Assembly (NCBI GenBank): GCA_024364805.1
Contig: CM044525.1
Location: 24,306,973 to 24,370,972, forward strand
Direction of reading: 5' to 3'
DNA: 64,000 nt
Origin: Euprymna scolopes
Lineage: Eukaryota; Mollusca; Cephalopoda; Sepiida; Sepiolidae
Shown: positions 1-11,507 of the stretch, in pieces
Numbering within the stretch: position 1 is the first letter of the stretch
Layout: every line of letters begins with the position of its first letter
The notes under the pieces: generated by a model
The model's database searches: none
Told to the model about the DNA's origin: nothing
What the model saw: only the letters and a program-made list of their open reading frames with translations
Made by a program: the position numbers and the translations under genes

Positions 1-1471
1 AAAAAAAAAAAAAAAAGAAAAAGAAACAATAATTCTTGATCACATCGCTATTCTGATATTTTGATAAAATAACCAATATTTACATTATTATTCCGCTATT
101 TTGACCAACAAAGATTCAACTTTTCGAGTAAAAATCCTTTCCATATTTTAATCGATCGTTTTAAACAATCAACTATCAAAATATATATTGCACAATGTTT
201 TTTTTTGTTTTTTTAACAAACTTAAAAACTAAAAAAAAAACAAAAATATAAACATAATGTAAGTTGCACAAATAGACTTTAATTACAATTTAATATATGG
301 AAGGTTGGAAGGATGAAAAAAGAAATTCAATTATTTCTTAGCTTTTCTTTTTAAAAATATGAAACTAAAACTATGTCGTTAAACTCAGGATTTAAAAATA
401 AACAAGAAACAAAACATGTAAATGATAGCATTTTTTTAGTTTGAAACTTTATATATACATTTATGTGGGTGTATACATATCTAACCTATCTTTTTATCAA
501 ATCTATATTTATCTATTCTGACCGAAAAATGGGGGATCACTTTATCGGATCTTTTTTTTCCCCCCTTTCTGAAAGCTAGTTTACCATTTGAAGTCGGTTT
601 TACGTATGTACATAATAAAAAAGGAAATTAAACACTTGTTTTTTTTAAATTTTTATTTTAAAACGTGTTTATTATTATTTATATATATAATTCTTAATTA
701 AACAGCATTGTTTATAATTGAATATTGAAATCGTATGGCTTCAAAACATAAAAAAAAATGTAAACTTATAATTTAAATCATTAAAGGGAAAGAATCCGCA
801 AAAAGGTGTTTTTTTTGTGTGTTTTTTTGTCTTCCTGTGTCTTCCATTTTTTTTATTATGTAGAGTTAGAGTCCCTATCCAGATTTCTTCTAAAGTATCT
901 TTGTTCGTGTGTCTGATATAGTTTTGTGCTTATTTATTTTATTATTATTACATGAGGAAATATTGATATATCTTCTTTTATTTTATTTATTTTTTTACCT
1001 GAAATAAAGTGTGTTTATGTCTAAGGGAGAGAAAAAGAAATGTAATGTATTTATAGTGTCACCGAAGTACATATATTAGGGTTAATACTAAGGTTAATTA
1101 TATTTTTTTGTTTCCTTGATTTCTATGGTTAATGTGTACGTAAATTTTATTTGGTATTATTAAAATCTGGGTATAATTATGGCAGATTTCCGATGAAACA
1201 CTCTATTACGACTTCCGCAATACTTTTCTTTCGTTCTTTCTTTATAAATTTATTTATTTATTCATTCATTACTTATCTCCAGGTCACGGAAGAATATATT
1301 ATCCGTACAATACTAGCTGTATTTATCCGGTGTTGCCCGGGTCGAGACATATGGTCGCGTGGAGGGGATTTATAGAAAATAATTCAAAGTGATACCCATG
1401 TTTAGAATTGTTTTAGAATATTTGTTTTAAGTCTTAGTTTTCCAGTATTTTATTTTTGATTGAAATATTCG
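1..1471. other. AT-rich stretch, no gene seen
   Basis: Homopolymer-rich A/T sequence with no convincing open frame on either strand. The only recognisable piece is at about 1326-1341, a GC-rich palindrome-like CCGGTGTTGCCCGGG that resembles, in reverse orientation, the 3' hairpin of the Helitron family described further on. It has no preserved CTAG end, so it is at most a remnant. Confidence 0.6.
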
Positions 1472-1528
<57 letters not shown>

Positions 1529-1540
1529 AATAATAATAAA
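1472..1540. repeat. (ATT)n microsatellite switching to (AAT)n
   Basis: About 18 uninterrupted ATT units are followed directly by AAT units, so the tract is partly self-complementary and could fold on itself. It produces isoleucine-rich spurious reading frames. Confidence 0.95.
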
Positions 1541-2500
1541 GTAATGGGCGGACACGGACACCTGAACGACCCCCACCCCCCATGTATTAGCGTCCAATCA
1601 ATAATAATCCACTGAAAAATTGCAAAGAAAGCTGTTCTTAACATGGCGAGGTTATTCCGAAAGCCGTTCTTAACAATGAAAGTTGGGGGGAGGGTGTTTA
1701 TTCCCAAAGCCGTTTTTGGGGGAGGAGGTGATTCATGTTCAGGTCCGCCAAATAATAAAGTGCGTATTTATTACAAAATGACGAAAAACGACAAAAGAAA
1801 GCACACATTATGTATAGTTTATTATTTATTTAAAAAAAATATTTTAACTTAGCATAAATGGTATTTTTTTTCTTTTTCATTATCACACGATGTAATCGAC
1901 CCCCAAACTACGACGAGTGTGATTGTAAAAATTTATCGTATAAATGAATTAAACTTATTTTAGGTTTTAAAGTAATGTTTTATTTATTTATTTATTTTTT
2001 ATTAGAAATACTGATGATGTTCCCTAACACGACGAGGGCGCTTTTGAAAATTAATGTTTGACGAGGACGGGGCGGGGGGGGGGGGGGGGGGGGGGGGGGG
2101 GAGTGCACACAGCTGAACTTAAACCATAATACTTTTCTTTTGCCCCTTAACTTTAATTCAAACCAGAAATTCTATTTTTCAAAGGCTTCTTCAAAATCAC
2201 TTTCGAATTTTACACGAGTATGAGGACACAAGCAAAAAACACGATTTTTTTCTTTTGTTGTTTTTATTAGGCTTATTAATCTGTATGGTCTTTCCTTTGA
2301 AAGTAATTATGAAGTCTTTAAACTGTCGATTAGAAAATAATTTATAGCTTTTAATTAAAGTTTGAAGTCAAGTATTATGGTTTGTTTGTGCACCTGATCC
2401 AAAATAAAATATGAATTATGTTTTATTAAAATACCATAACGCCACTAAATGAACATGTTTTAATGATATTGGATTATGATGATACACGAACTTCTTAACA
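1541..2500. other. Non-coding, no gene seen
   Basis: AT-rich apart from G-rich patches near 1545-1735 and the poly(G) run. No domain, RNA gene or complete transposon could be recognised. The words around 1915 and 2025 (both with ACGACGAG) look weakly similar to each other and may be an old local duplication. Confidence 0.5.
2074..2101 (+). repeat. Poly(G) run, 28 nt
   Basis: Twenty-eight consecutive G residues, preceded by a GGGGC stub. Such a run is rare in an AT-rich genome; it could form a G-quadruplex, or its length could be inflated by sequencing error. Confidence 0.9.
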
Positions 2501-2530
2501 GGGTTACCCGGCGTTGCCCGCTTTGGGTAA
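2501..2530 (-). mobile_element. Helitron 3'-end remnant
   Basis: On the minus strand this reads GCGGGCAACGCCGGG, the short GC-rich hairpin that stands before the CTAG terminus in the complete family members at 26128, 40375 and 48402. Here the terminus is degraded and nothing upstream is recognisable. The assignment rests only on the hairpin. Confidence 0.45.
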
Positions 2531-4784
2531 ATAATGGATAAAAAAAACTTATGGTCACATCACAAGTTTTTATCCTTATGTATATGATTGTTAAGCACAA
2601 ACACAAACCTCACGATATCTTACTACCCTGTTGATAAAAAAAAAAAAAGAATGATGCATAACCTGTTACAATTGGCGTTATGTTGGAAAAAATAGTTTGG
2701 AATTTATGTGTACATTTGCTTTAAATGAGATCAATTTTATCGTCTTTGTTCCTTTCAAAAATACGCCAAACAGTCTATTAGACTGTGTTTTATGTCTAGT
2801 ATCTATGTTCCAAAATTGTGCAGCATGAGATGTTGCATCATTAGAGGAAGTGAAAGGTTCCAAATATTTGAGGTCCATGGCCAACACAATTAATCAAAGT
2901 AATTGCATAAACAAGGTCCAAAGAGCTACCCACCTGGTGATCATTTAAAATGTGCATCTACCAATTGTTAACCAGTTTAACCTTAATATCATTATCGGTT
3001 TAATATCCATTTTATATGCTGGAATGTATTTGACTACTTCCAAAACCAACCTGTATCCAACCAGATCTTTATTTCTATTTCTCTCAAGTCAACAATTCTT
3101 ATCATTCCCATCTTTTCCTTGGCTTTCTCCTGTGAATTTAACTTGCTATTTTATTTGATGTATCATTGTGTACCTAGCCTGATGATTGTGATTTACTCAT
3201 GATTACATTAGCAAAGATGCTAGATGTTGAAGTCCAACATAGGTTCAATATCTGCTTGGACATTGGAGGTACACTTGTTCGTCTTATAGCTCAATCTTTT
3301 CGGCAGGTGGTTAGACTTTAAAGCGATCAAATCTCATATTAGGTTGTTTGTGGAGAATGTAGCTGAACCAGTGATATGATGTGGTCTTTTGGAATTGTTT
3401 TTTTTTTTTTTTTTTTTTTTTTAAATATATGTGTTGCTCCCCATTTGAGTGCACTGCATGGTTAAAGGGAAAATTATTCCCAATTAGCATTAAGGTAATG
3501 CAATCCGCTCAAAACAGTATTGCAGGCAAAATAAATAAAGAAATGACAAGTACTAAAAATGTGGTATATTTAAATGGCGGAGATTGGCTCCAACATCAGT
3601 ACACCAGGGATATCTGTCTTGGGTTAGGTTTTCCCATGAGCTGGCATACAAACTGAATGTGTGGAGACAATATAACATGCCTGTATTGGGTATTCCATGA
3701 ATGTTTTTGTTTCTCTGATGACATATCTTACTATTCACCTTGAATACCTTGATAACATCTGGCGTTTCTAGAAGTTGGTCTGGAAAAATAAAACTCTTTC
3801 ATTTTTTATAATCGTATGAATTAAACAAGACCATTCTTGGCTAATATTCTAAGTGAAAAAGAAAAGGTGTTTTGAGGTAATTCTCTTGAGTCGTTAGGAT
3901 GCAAGAGAAATAGAAAACTTATGGTTTACTGGATATGAGGCATCAAAATTACAGATTGTTCTCAAGGCATCTTTTTTCATAAAATGAAAGATATTGGCAC
4001 TTAGGTCTGATTTAAGATTATGTCGACTGCATTGTGAACTGATAGCAGAGAATGAATTCTTTGATGTACCAAAATTGTAACCTCTATTAGATAGGACAGG
4101 ATTTAGGAAGAGGTATTCATGAATGACCTGAAACCTATGGCAAGAACACTTGTCACAAGTGAAAATGATGTTAAACATGATGATGACTGTAAAGATGTTG
4201 ACTTATAATGATGAAAAAAAGACAGTAAATCAGATGGGAAACCAGATATTTATTTATTGTCTTGTCTTGTATGATCAATTTTCATTCCGACATTAAAGGA
4301 ATTGTAATAAAAGAAAAGAGAATTAGTCCAAACAACTTAATATACTTGTTGCAATATTTTTGAGTCATAATGAAGGTATGGTCCCTTACAATTGGAAGAT
4401 TCTATTTATAAACGCTGCTACTAGGAACTGAAAAATCAAATCCATTCACATTCTGCTATCAATCAATCAGAAACCAGAATTGCTCCATAAAAATTAAACC
4501 TTTTTAGCAGTGTTGCATATGTTTCTTTTTGTGTCAACACAAAAAGGATCTTCTGCTCTTTGGCTGCAAAATTATAAAGTTCAGAACCTGTACAGAACAG
4601 CTGTCCACTGAGAATTCGTCATCTCCATGGCTTGTATAGAATAACTACCTATCAGAAACTCTTCTGAAACTAAACATGCTTTCCAATTCAAGAAGACACA
4701 GGATAGCATGTATTGTTTACAATTATTTAGACAAAGATTAAAACTAGTTTCTATGTGTCATTTCCTTATGGATGTATATGTAAT
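2531..4784. other. Non-coding, no recognised element
   Basis: Holds a 25-nt poly(T) at 3398-3422 and otherwise unassigned sequence. Frames of 60-95 codons occur (for example 3894-4178 on the minus strand), but none shows a recognisable domain, a convincing splice context or a repeated copy elsewhere in the window. Confidence 0.5.
3398..3422 (+). repeat. Poly(T) tract, 25 nt
   Basis: Uninterrupted T run. It could be the poly(A) tail of a minus-strand retroposon, but I could not match the sequence to its right to any LINE or SINE in the window. Confidence 0.85.
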
Positions 4785-4990
4785 AGATGTGTAAGGTGAG
4801 TCTTAAAGACAAGTTTAGATCTGATAACCTCAGAGGAAAATTAAATCTGGACAGTATAGAGAGATATGTGCACACAACAAGAGACTTTGATAGGATGCCC
4901 ATATTGAAAGAATGAATTAGTCTTTAGATGAAGTAGATGTAGAACAGTTGAGGTAACAGGTTAAGTTCACAGAGAAAGGCCAAGCAAAAC
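4785..4990 (+). pseudogene. Decayed LINE fragment (same type as 48880-49137)
   Basis: The sequence aligns by eye with the LINE piece at 48880-49137: both contain the words for 'agatctgaaga/taacct...agaggaa-attaaatct-gaca', the codons for a RSEDFRGRLNLD-like block, and a downstream AACAGTTGAGG. Frame breaks are present, so it is a fossil of the C-terminal region of a non-LTR retrotransposon ORF2. The assignment depends on the better preserved copy. Confidence 0.45.
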
Positions 4991-5766
4991 ATAGAAAGAA
5001 GTGATGCAAATGGATCAGAGATAAATTAGTTTGAAAATCGTTTTTTTTTAAGTCAAATACCCCATACCAAGATGTAAAATGGCGTTAAACCAATGATCCA
5101 TTCTCTTAATTTGAAACTTGTATGGCAAATCTCAGACTCTACCTTTTATGTTTACACACTTGCATCTCAATATTGCTGCACTAAAACACGTTCAGTTCTA
5201 ATTCGTGACAATTGATGACATTGATTGGACCTGAAATAATTAGAAACAACGTCCTCTTTTATATTGCCCCATCTTCAGCTAACCTAAAGAATTAGTGCGT
5301 GGTCATTTTTGCCTATTTATTTAAACAGTCCTTCCAATTGTACACTGTACGATGTTCTTGCTTAGGCTATCGTATATTATGTCTCCAAGAATTATGTTAT
5401 GGTTATTCTTGTCCTTTCATTGGTCTTTACGTCATCTCTTTCTTTAATAATCTTGTCCATGCTTGATTGCTTCTTGAATTGGAGATCTTATCTTGGCCTC
5501 ATCTAACGAAACTGTCAATTTCTATAAGACAAGCCCCCCCCCCCCTCCATCCCCAAATGTTATTCTTTTTAATACCTGTAACAGTTTAGGTAAAAATAAA
5601 ATCAATGGTGATTGTGCAAGATTGCTTCAATAGAAAGTTTGATCTTGATATTCAGACCAAAAAAACACTTATATTACAGGTGAATCCACAAATTCAGGGT
5701 CTATGAGGCAACCTTAAACATCGATCCAGCTCTCCTCAGGGTTAGAAAAATCGATGTGGAGGCTAA
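4991..5766. other. Non-coding, no recognised element
   Basis: Contains a C-rich run near 5536-5546 and otherwise unassigned AT-rich sequence. Part of 5270-5480 looks weakly like 7250-7460 (both have CC(A)AGAATT words and TATTGCCCCAT), perhaps an old repeat pair. Confidence 0.4.
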
Positions 5767-5961
5767 CTGAAAACATGGCTTAGGACAGTGAAACAAGATG
5801 TCGAACTTATCCTGGGTCCTCACCTTTTTGCAGTTTGCCGTTGGAACCGATATTGGCTAATGCTTGTATCTGCTTCTGTACTGGACCGTTGTGGCTGTAG
5901 AACATTAATTCAAGATGCGGTAAATTCTCTGGATGGAGCCGGCCCCACGGTTTCAGGGTAA
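5767..5961 (+). pseudogene. LINE ORF2 C-terminal fragment (RTE-like)
   Basis: A 64-codon open stretch without its own ATG, ending in TAA at 5959-5961. It reads KTWLRTVKQDVELILG near the start, then RWNRYWLMLV, then DAVNSLDGAGP just before the stop. A 'TW-x-TV-x-D' block followed by 'DR-x-(W)R' and 'DAVN' is typical of the region after the reverse transcriptase in RTE-like non-LTR retrotransposons (known from the family, recalled rather than searched). The usual WR of the middle block reads GCR here. A stop lies directly upstream, so this is a 5'-truncated, non-functional piece. Clade assignment is tentative. Confidence 0.55.
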
Positions 5962-8397
5962 ATGCCGAAAAAAGTACTTAAACTTGAATGTTAAGTGCAA
6001 GAATTAAGTCAGAATTATTGGCAATAGGTGTGTTTGCAATGCAGAGGTGTACATTTCAAACCTATTGAATGGTGATCAAACAAAGACTGTTAAACATTCA
6101 TAACTTATACCTAATGGACAAGGTGCATGTATGAAGCAGTATATAAGTTGATCATGAGACTGCACATTCCTTCGCATAGCAACCTATAAAGAAAATGTCG
6201 ACTGAGTTCTTTGAATGTGTTCAATACACCTTGTAAATGACATTTGACAACGACTTCATGTGAACTGAAGAAATGACAAATATTCCGACTTGTCATGAAG
6301 CTGTCTGACAATTTTTAAATGGTTCAATGAATTGCCAAACATCAGTTAATAGCCAATTCTTGGAGGTATAAAATTTTTGATTTCCCATGCGCATTAAACA
6401 GTTATTCACAGTGAATTGCTGGTTGTAGATGAAAATTGTCAAAGGATAGACTTTGTTGTTCAATACAAAAAAAAAACTTTATTGAGTGAAGCAAACTTAA
6501 CTTTATAATTTTTATATTTTATTTTTAAAATTTATGTGGGCTCATTTCTTTCCAGGCTGCTGTGTCATTAACATTACCCAAACACCATACATCAAATTTG
6601 GAAAAATAAAAATTTGAGTCAATGACCAAATTTTTCAAGTTCAAATAAGACGTGCAACTAAATTTGCTAAAATATGGGCCAAGTAGTGAACTTCTATAAT
6701 GAACATAACTGAAGTTTTCATTTAGTGTGACTTCCACCTTTTTCATGAACTTTAGTCTAGACATTCCAAACTTTAATCAGTACTACATTAGACCAAGTTT
6801 GGTGACATTTGGTCAAGCAATGTGGATGCTAGGCTATACACAAACATAGTGACAAACCAATAAATAAACTTTATCAAAAACATAAAGTGTTATCTTCATT
6901 AAGGAGGTTATCTGATAGGAGGAGGAGCTTAAATCTTCCCTCATATTTCCGTATCAATAATTTGGTTTATGTCTGATAATTTATTTTTGTTATTTAATGC
7001 AGAAACAATGCTGATTTTAAACGATTTAATGTATAAAGTTAACAAGTAAATGTTTTTTAACAAAGAGGCAGAGTAATTGTTTGCATCTTTTCAAAGACTG
7101 ATTAATCAAACACAAAAAATCTGATTCCATATAGTCTCAACAATAAATATTAGACCAATCAGATTTCTCTAAAATTTTGATTTGATTCAATTATTTGATT
7201 GATGACATTAAATGTATATGGCAGCAAAAACCTCAATACTCCTTTATTACAACTATGCCCTAAGAATTTTAGTATGGTCTATTCTGTCTGTTCATTTATG
7301 CAGACGGAACAATTCTTTGATTCTTATTGGTGCCTACCATTAACTGTGTTCTGTTTCATGTCACCAAGAATTCTAGTATTGTCTTTATTGCCCCATAAGT
7401 GGTTAGATTATTTCTTTCTTTCTGACCATTACCAGATCTGATTCCATTTTTCATCAAAGATCTTGCCAGTGATCATCATTTCTTTCTTTATAGTTGCTGG
7501 CTTGAAGAATTGTTTGTTTATAATAATATTAAAAGCTTTTTACCTTTTTATCATTGCTATTGTCAAAAAGATAAGAGTTGAGAGCGAGAGAAAGAAACGT
7601 TTGGGTAATTTTGTTGGGGGTTTCAAATAGAGACCATCTCATTTGTATACCATTAACCTGGGAAATTGTGCAAGGAATATTTTTTCATATTCAATGAGAG
7701 GGTTCTGTTCGTCATGCAAATATGTCAAATGGCCTCTGAACGGAATCAAAGAATTTGGAGTGGTCAATATCGAAAAATATCCTATCATTAAAATTGTATG
7801 GTAAAGGGAGAAAATGAACAGATTACTATTCCAAGTTTAAAATTTTATTTATTTAAAGTTAAATTAAATAGATTAATTATCTGATAAAAAATATTTGAAG
7901 CCTTTAAACTGCTTATATATAAAAGTAACTTTGTGTGAGGAACCCTCTCTACCAAACTCTTTTGGCAATTTCTGGTCTACAGACTGGCTAGTTAGAAACT
8001 AATGTCTGGAAATTCCCTCATTTGAGATTCCACTTGTAGTGACACCTTTGCAAACAGCACACTTGTCTCTTTGATTACAGATCATGGATTAGTTGCACAT
8101 ATGTAAGATTTGTAAGATTAATTGAGTAATAAATGTTTTTTAACCAGCAGCATTACGGAGACTTCTAGAGCGATGAATCTTCTAATGAAATCATTTTTGC
8201 AGGATGTTTATTGTGTCAGATGCCATGTTTGATGGGTGGTATCAAAATAGGAGGAATTATTTTTTTTATTTCAAAATGTTTCGCTTGCCATTTTGCACAA
8301 TGATTGCAACTGGAACTTATTGTGCCTTTAAATGGACTTTCCGCAAGATCATAAAGAACTTATATGCATATATTCAGACAGACCTTTTAGTAGTATC
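5962..8397. other. Non-coding; faint Helitron-module fragment near 7930-8060
   Basis: Mostly unassigned AT-rich sequence. Around 7933-8020 the words 'ccctctctaccaaactctttt' and 'tctggtctacagac' match the 5' module of the long Helitron copies (compare 41760-41810 and the complement of 26800-26950), so a truncated plus-oriented fragment is likely. No protein-coding gene or RNA gene is visible in the rest. Confidence 0.4.
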
Positions 8398-8533
8398 ATT
8401 TTTTTATTTTTTCAATTTTCCGTATTATCTTTTATATATATATATATATATACATCGAAGGTACAGATGTATGGTCGAAGCATTTTTTTTCAGATAATAC
8501 GGACAATTGTAAAAATAAAAAAAGGTATTACTA
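8398..8533. mobile_element. 136-bp MITE with ~40-bp inverted ends, TA flanks
   Basis: The ends are near-perfect inverted repeats: the left arm at 8413-8430 (CAATTTTCCGTATTATCT) pairs with the right arm at 8492-8509 at 17 of 18 positions, and the match extends outward through a T-rich stretch to TA dinucleotides at 8398-8399 and 8532-8533. The centre is an (AT)n tract (8433-8452) plus a short unique segment. The TA flanks fit a Tc1/mariner-type target site. No coding capacity; autonomous partner unknown. Confidence 0.75.
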
Positions 8534-8613
8534 AACAGAAGTTTTCTGTTGTTTTTAACAATGTTTGTCTGAATGAAAAAATGCTGTCTAAATATATGCA
8601 ACACACACACAAT

Positions 8614-9000
8614 AACGTTGACACATTGGTTCTTGTTAGATCACTGGAGCTAAGCCAGAATGAACCTGGCTAGTATCAGCTGGGTGATCATTTGGGAATA
8701 CTAGGCATTGTAGTATTGCGTTGGGACATAAAAATTTACAGGTTAGTATCTGTAAATATGTTTAAACAACAATCGGAGAGATGTACTCTAAGTCTTTATT
8801 AAGACATGTATCTAGAAGGAAAACTGATGTAAAAATCTAAGAGCTATTGCATGTTCTGTCTTGTGGCAATCACTTGCATCGACTAAGTTTAGTAGTGGTT
8901 TCGTAAGTGTGGATGGTTCTACACAAAGCTTTCACTGTTATAAACAAGTCATCTGTGTGGATTTCAAACAACTTAGTTATCTGGACCTCATATTTTTGAT
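8614..9000 (+). mobile_element. 5S-rRNA-headed SINE, copy A (body type 2)
   Basis: The first ~100 nt are a diverged 5S rRNA: the order TTAGATCACTGGAGCTAAGCC, then TGGCTAGTATCAG, GGGTGATCATTTGGGAATAC and GGCATTGTAGTA follows 5S rRNA from its middle to its 3' end, including the internal Pol III promoter region (A box, intermediate element, C box). It is followed by a ~290-bp body shared with 57232-57530 on the minus strand and not shared with copies at 16.1, 37.6 and 62.8 kb. Many substitutions and loss of the 5' 5S residues make a functional 5S gene unlikely. Confidence 0.8.
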
Positions 9001-9065
9001 TTTACGGGTGAGTCCATTTTATCAAGGCTAAAATACTCTTAACGGATAAAGGTTATTGAGATATA
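9001..9065 (-). mobile_element. LINE 3'-tail fragment
   Basis: Reads, in reverse, like the 3' UTR tail of the jockey/CR1-like LINE: 'tatcaaggctaaaa...aacggataa-ggttattgag' matches 34503-34550, 46564-46610 and the complement of 55775-55835. It abuts the 3' end of SINE copy A. No poly(A) is preserved. Only the tail is recognisable. Confidence 0.55.
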
Positions 9066-9678
9066 GAGAACTGCAGTTTGATATGTCTCAGAAAGGGATT
9101 TATTTGTCTGAAGTAGATGAGTGGTCATGGTAATTGAGTAATGCAATCTAGTAAATGACCTTAATGAACTTGTGTTCATGGTCGTAGCTGGTAATATCTT
9201 TAGGCTTTCGGCATATAATCTAGACTGTTCTTGTATTTATGGTTTACACTAGGCAATGATATTCTTGTGATAAGGAACTCGGATGTGTCCATATTCATTA
9301 CATCACGATTGAATGATGATGGATACTATGACAGGATTGAAAATCTCCACCCACCTAAAATAACAGTCTACTCAGAAAATAATCCCTGTTGTCAGAGAGG
9401 TTGTTTATGGCATATGAGGAGTAAAGGAGAAAATAGGGGAGAAATGAGAGTTAGAAATTTGTTAAAAGTAACACCAAACTCTATTTTCTACTCTTCAATC
9501 TTTATTTCAATTGAAATATTTTACCTTTAAGACGTCTAAATATTATAACTATTTCTGGGTTGGAACAACAAAAGTCAAGTATTATTGGGCTTTTTTTTGT
9601 GTTCCTAAACTGCCCCCCCCCCAAAAAAAAACATTAATTTTATTGCGTGCCATTATCGTATCAAAGAAGCTAAGCTTA
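9066..9678. other. Non-coding, no recognised element
   Basis: No recognised gene or repeat. A 99-codon open frame at 9231-9530 has no visible domain and its composition is like that of its surroundings. A C-run/A-run pair lies at 9612-9630. Confidence 0.45.
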
Positions 9679-10093
9679 TCTATGATATAAATTTCTCCTG
9701 TCTGTTTAAATGTATGCATGTTTGTATGCCTGCCTAAAACTTCTGACAGACGTGACGAATTTTCAAGAAATCAGTATCGTTTTGAAGCTCGACCCTTCGG
9801 ACGACAAATATTGAAAAATTGGACCAAAACAATAATTCCTTCACCCTCAGCTGGGCACTTTTCTACAGGGAGGGGTCGCTTTTTCACCGATATTTTTGAA
9901 AGTCATCCCCTCTTTTCAATTGTCTAGCCTTAATTTAAACCTACGTCACTTCCTGTTTAGCGATGGACGCAACAACAAACCTGTCACTTATTTTTTTCAC
10001 GTTCTTTTCCTCCTTCGTGGTTCGAGCCTGCCTTACTACCACTTTTTTTTTTTTTTTGCTCAGCACACACCTCCAAACACCATCAGCATGCTT
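9679..10093 (+). mobile_element. Non-autonomous Helitron, short form (3' end damaged)
   Basis: Starts at an A|TC junction (TCTATGATATAAATTTCTCC) and follows the same order as the copies at 39322 and 47996: 'ctgtctgtttaaatgtatg', 'tgcctaaaactt', 'gaagctcgaccc', 'tgggcacttttctac', 'tcttttcaattg-ctagc', then T-runs and 'gctcagcacacacctccaaacacc'. The GC-rich 3' hairpin and CTAG terminus seen in other copies are missing. It has no helicase or Rep coding sequence. Confidence 0.65.
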
Positions 10094-11399
10094 TCAAATT
10101 TCTTTCATTTTTTTTTTTTTTATGTGTTGTTTCTTTACAAAACAGAAATTTAAACAAAAAGCAAAGAGTGAGATTCCCTAAGGCTCAATAAGGCACAAGT
10201 CTTGTATTTTTTGGTTTTTACCTGGGGGTAAGAAATATGCATTTATTTTTGTTTATGCTTGCGTTGTCCACAATTATAAATCTAATAGTAGAACAATAAG
10301 CTTCATTCAGATTTAAAATTTTGACTTGGAGGGTAAAAATAATGACAACAACTAGTATTATTTCTATACATAATAAAATAGAAACAATTATAGCTTTGCA
10401 GATACCACATATATATTCGATATTGTCATAATATTAGCCTGATGTAGGTGTTGCACTTATTACCAATTGCTTTCATTCGTTAACCTATTCTTATAAAAAT
10501 TCCGAGGAGAGTCACATTCCAAAATTCATATTTAACATTGGTAGCACAATATTTACTCACTAATTATTTTCTCCTCCCTCTCTCCTCAATGTAACTGGGA
10601 ACTTCTCTATATTTGTCGCCTTTTCTTACACGAATGTCATCCATGTTGACTTTTATTCCGATAAATTTTACATTAAAGGATCGCAAACTAAAGAACTAAA
10701 GTAAGGACTGATCCCCTCACAAGTTCCAGACACTTTCATTGGCTGTTTGCATGTATTTATCAGATTAACGGAATATTGGAATAAAAGAATTTCAAAATAA
10801 CACTTCTCATGAACTAATCAAAATGGCGTCATCCAACAAAGAATTGGATATTTTGAACCCAATAAAATCAACTTTTTTTTCCAACTAAATTTACACTACA
10901 ATTAAGATTACAGTTAAACACAAGAGTCCGATTACAATTTGGTGAAAGTAGCCATTTTCGGAGTAGATTAAAAGAACTTTGACCTAACCAGATCTACTTT
11001 TTTAAAACTGACATGATGGAAAACAACTGGGCAGTGTTACTTTTGGATGTTTGAACTTGCCAGACTTTTGATCCTACTTCTTTTTTTTCACATATTATTC
11101 CATTATTTAATGACACACACATACAAAATTAGTCACATCATTTACACACTACACGATTTAACACTACTCTGTATTTTCATTTAAGATTTTAATCATTCAA
11201 CTTTTTTTATTTAAAAAAATGCAGATGAATAATTAGTATCGCTGCATCTATTATTTGCACACGGTGTGAACTGTTGTCATCGTTGCTTATCCCCTCATAA
11301 ATGGGTACTTGTACAGAATAAAGTCTATGCTAAAACTCCACTTTTTGGTTTTGGTTTTGGTTAGTGGAGGACAAATCCTTCATAACACTTTTTATTTTT
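10094..11399. other. Non-coding, no gene seen
   Basis: AT-rich sequence with short poly(T) and poly(A) runs. I found no recognisable repeat, RNA gene or coding region. Confidence 0.5.
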
Positions 11400-11507
11400 G
11401 TTACCAACCAGAGCATCCCTTTTTGGGGAGCTGGTTTGCCTCCACATTAAAAACCGACCTTGTGTCTAACTCTGCCCTCGTGGGAAGGCAAATAAATAAA
11501 ATAAAGT
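11400..11507 (+). repeat. Dispersed repeat, copy 1 (SINE-tail-like)
   Basis: Aligns with 15930-16033: both run through 'tgccctc-ttt(t)gggaagc', 'ttgcctccacatta/ttccccatataa', 'ctgaccttgtgtctaactct' and 'tgggaaggcaa'. This copy ends in an (AATAA)n-type A-rich tail, as a retroposed SINE or LINE 3' end would. The head and family are unknown. Confidence 0.6.

Noticed and set aside
1450-1707. Isoleucine-rich 85-codon frame
   Set aside because: It is a translation of the ATT microsatellite.
8614-8713. A functional 5S rRNA gene
   Set aside because: The first third of 5S rRNA is missing, many positions differ, and the same head is attached to repeated bodies elsewhere, so it is a SINE head.
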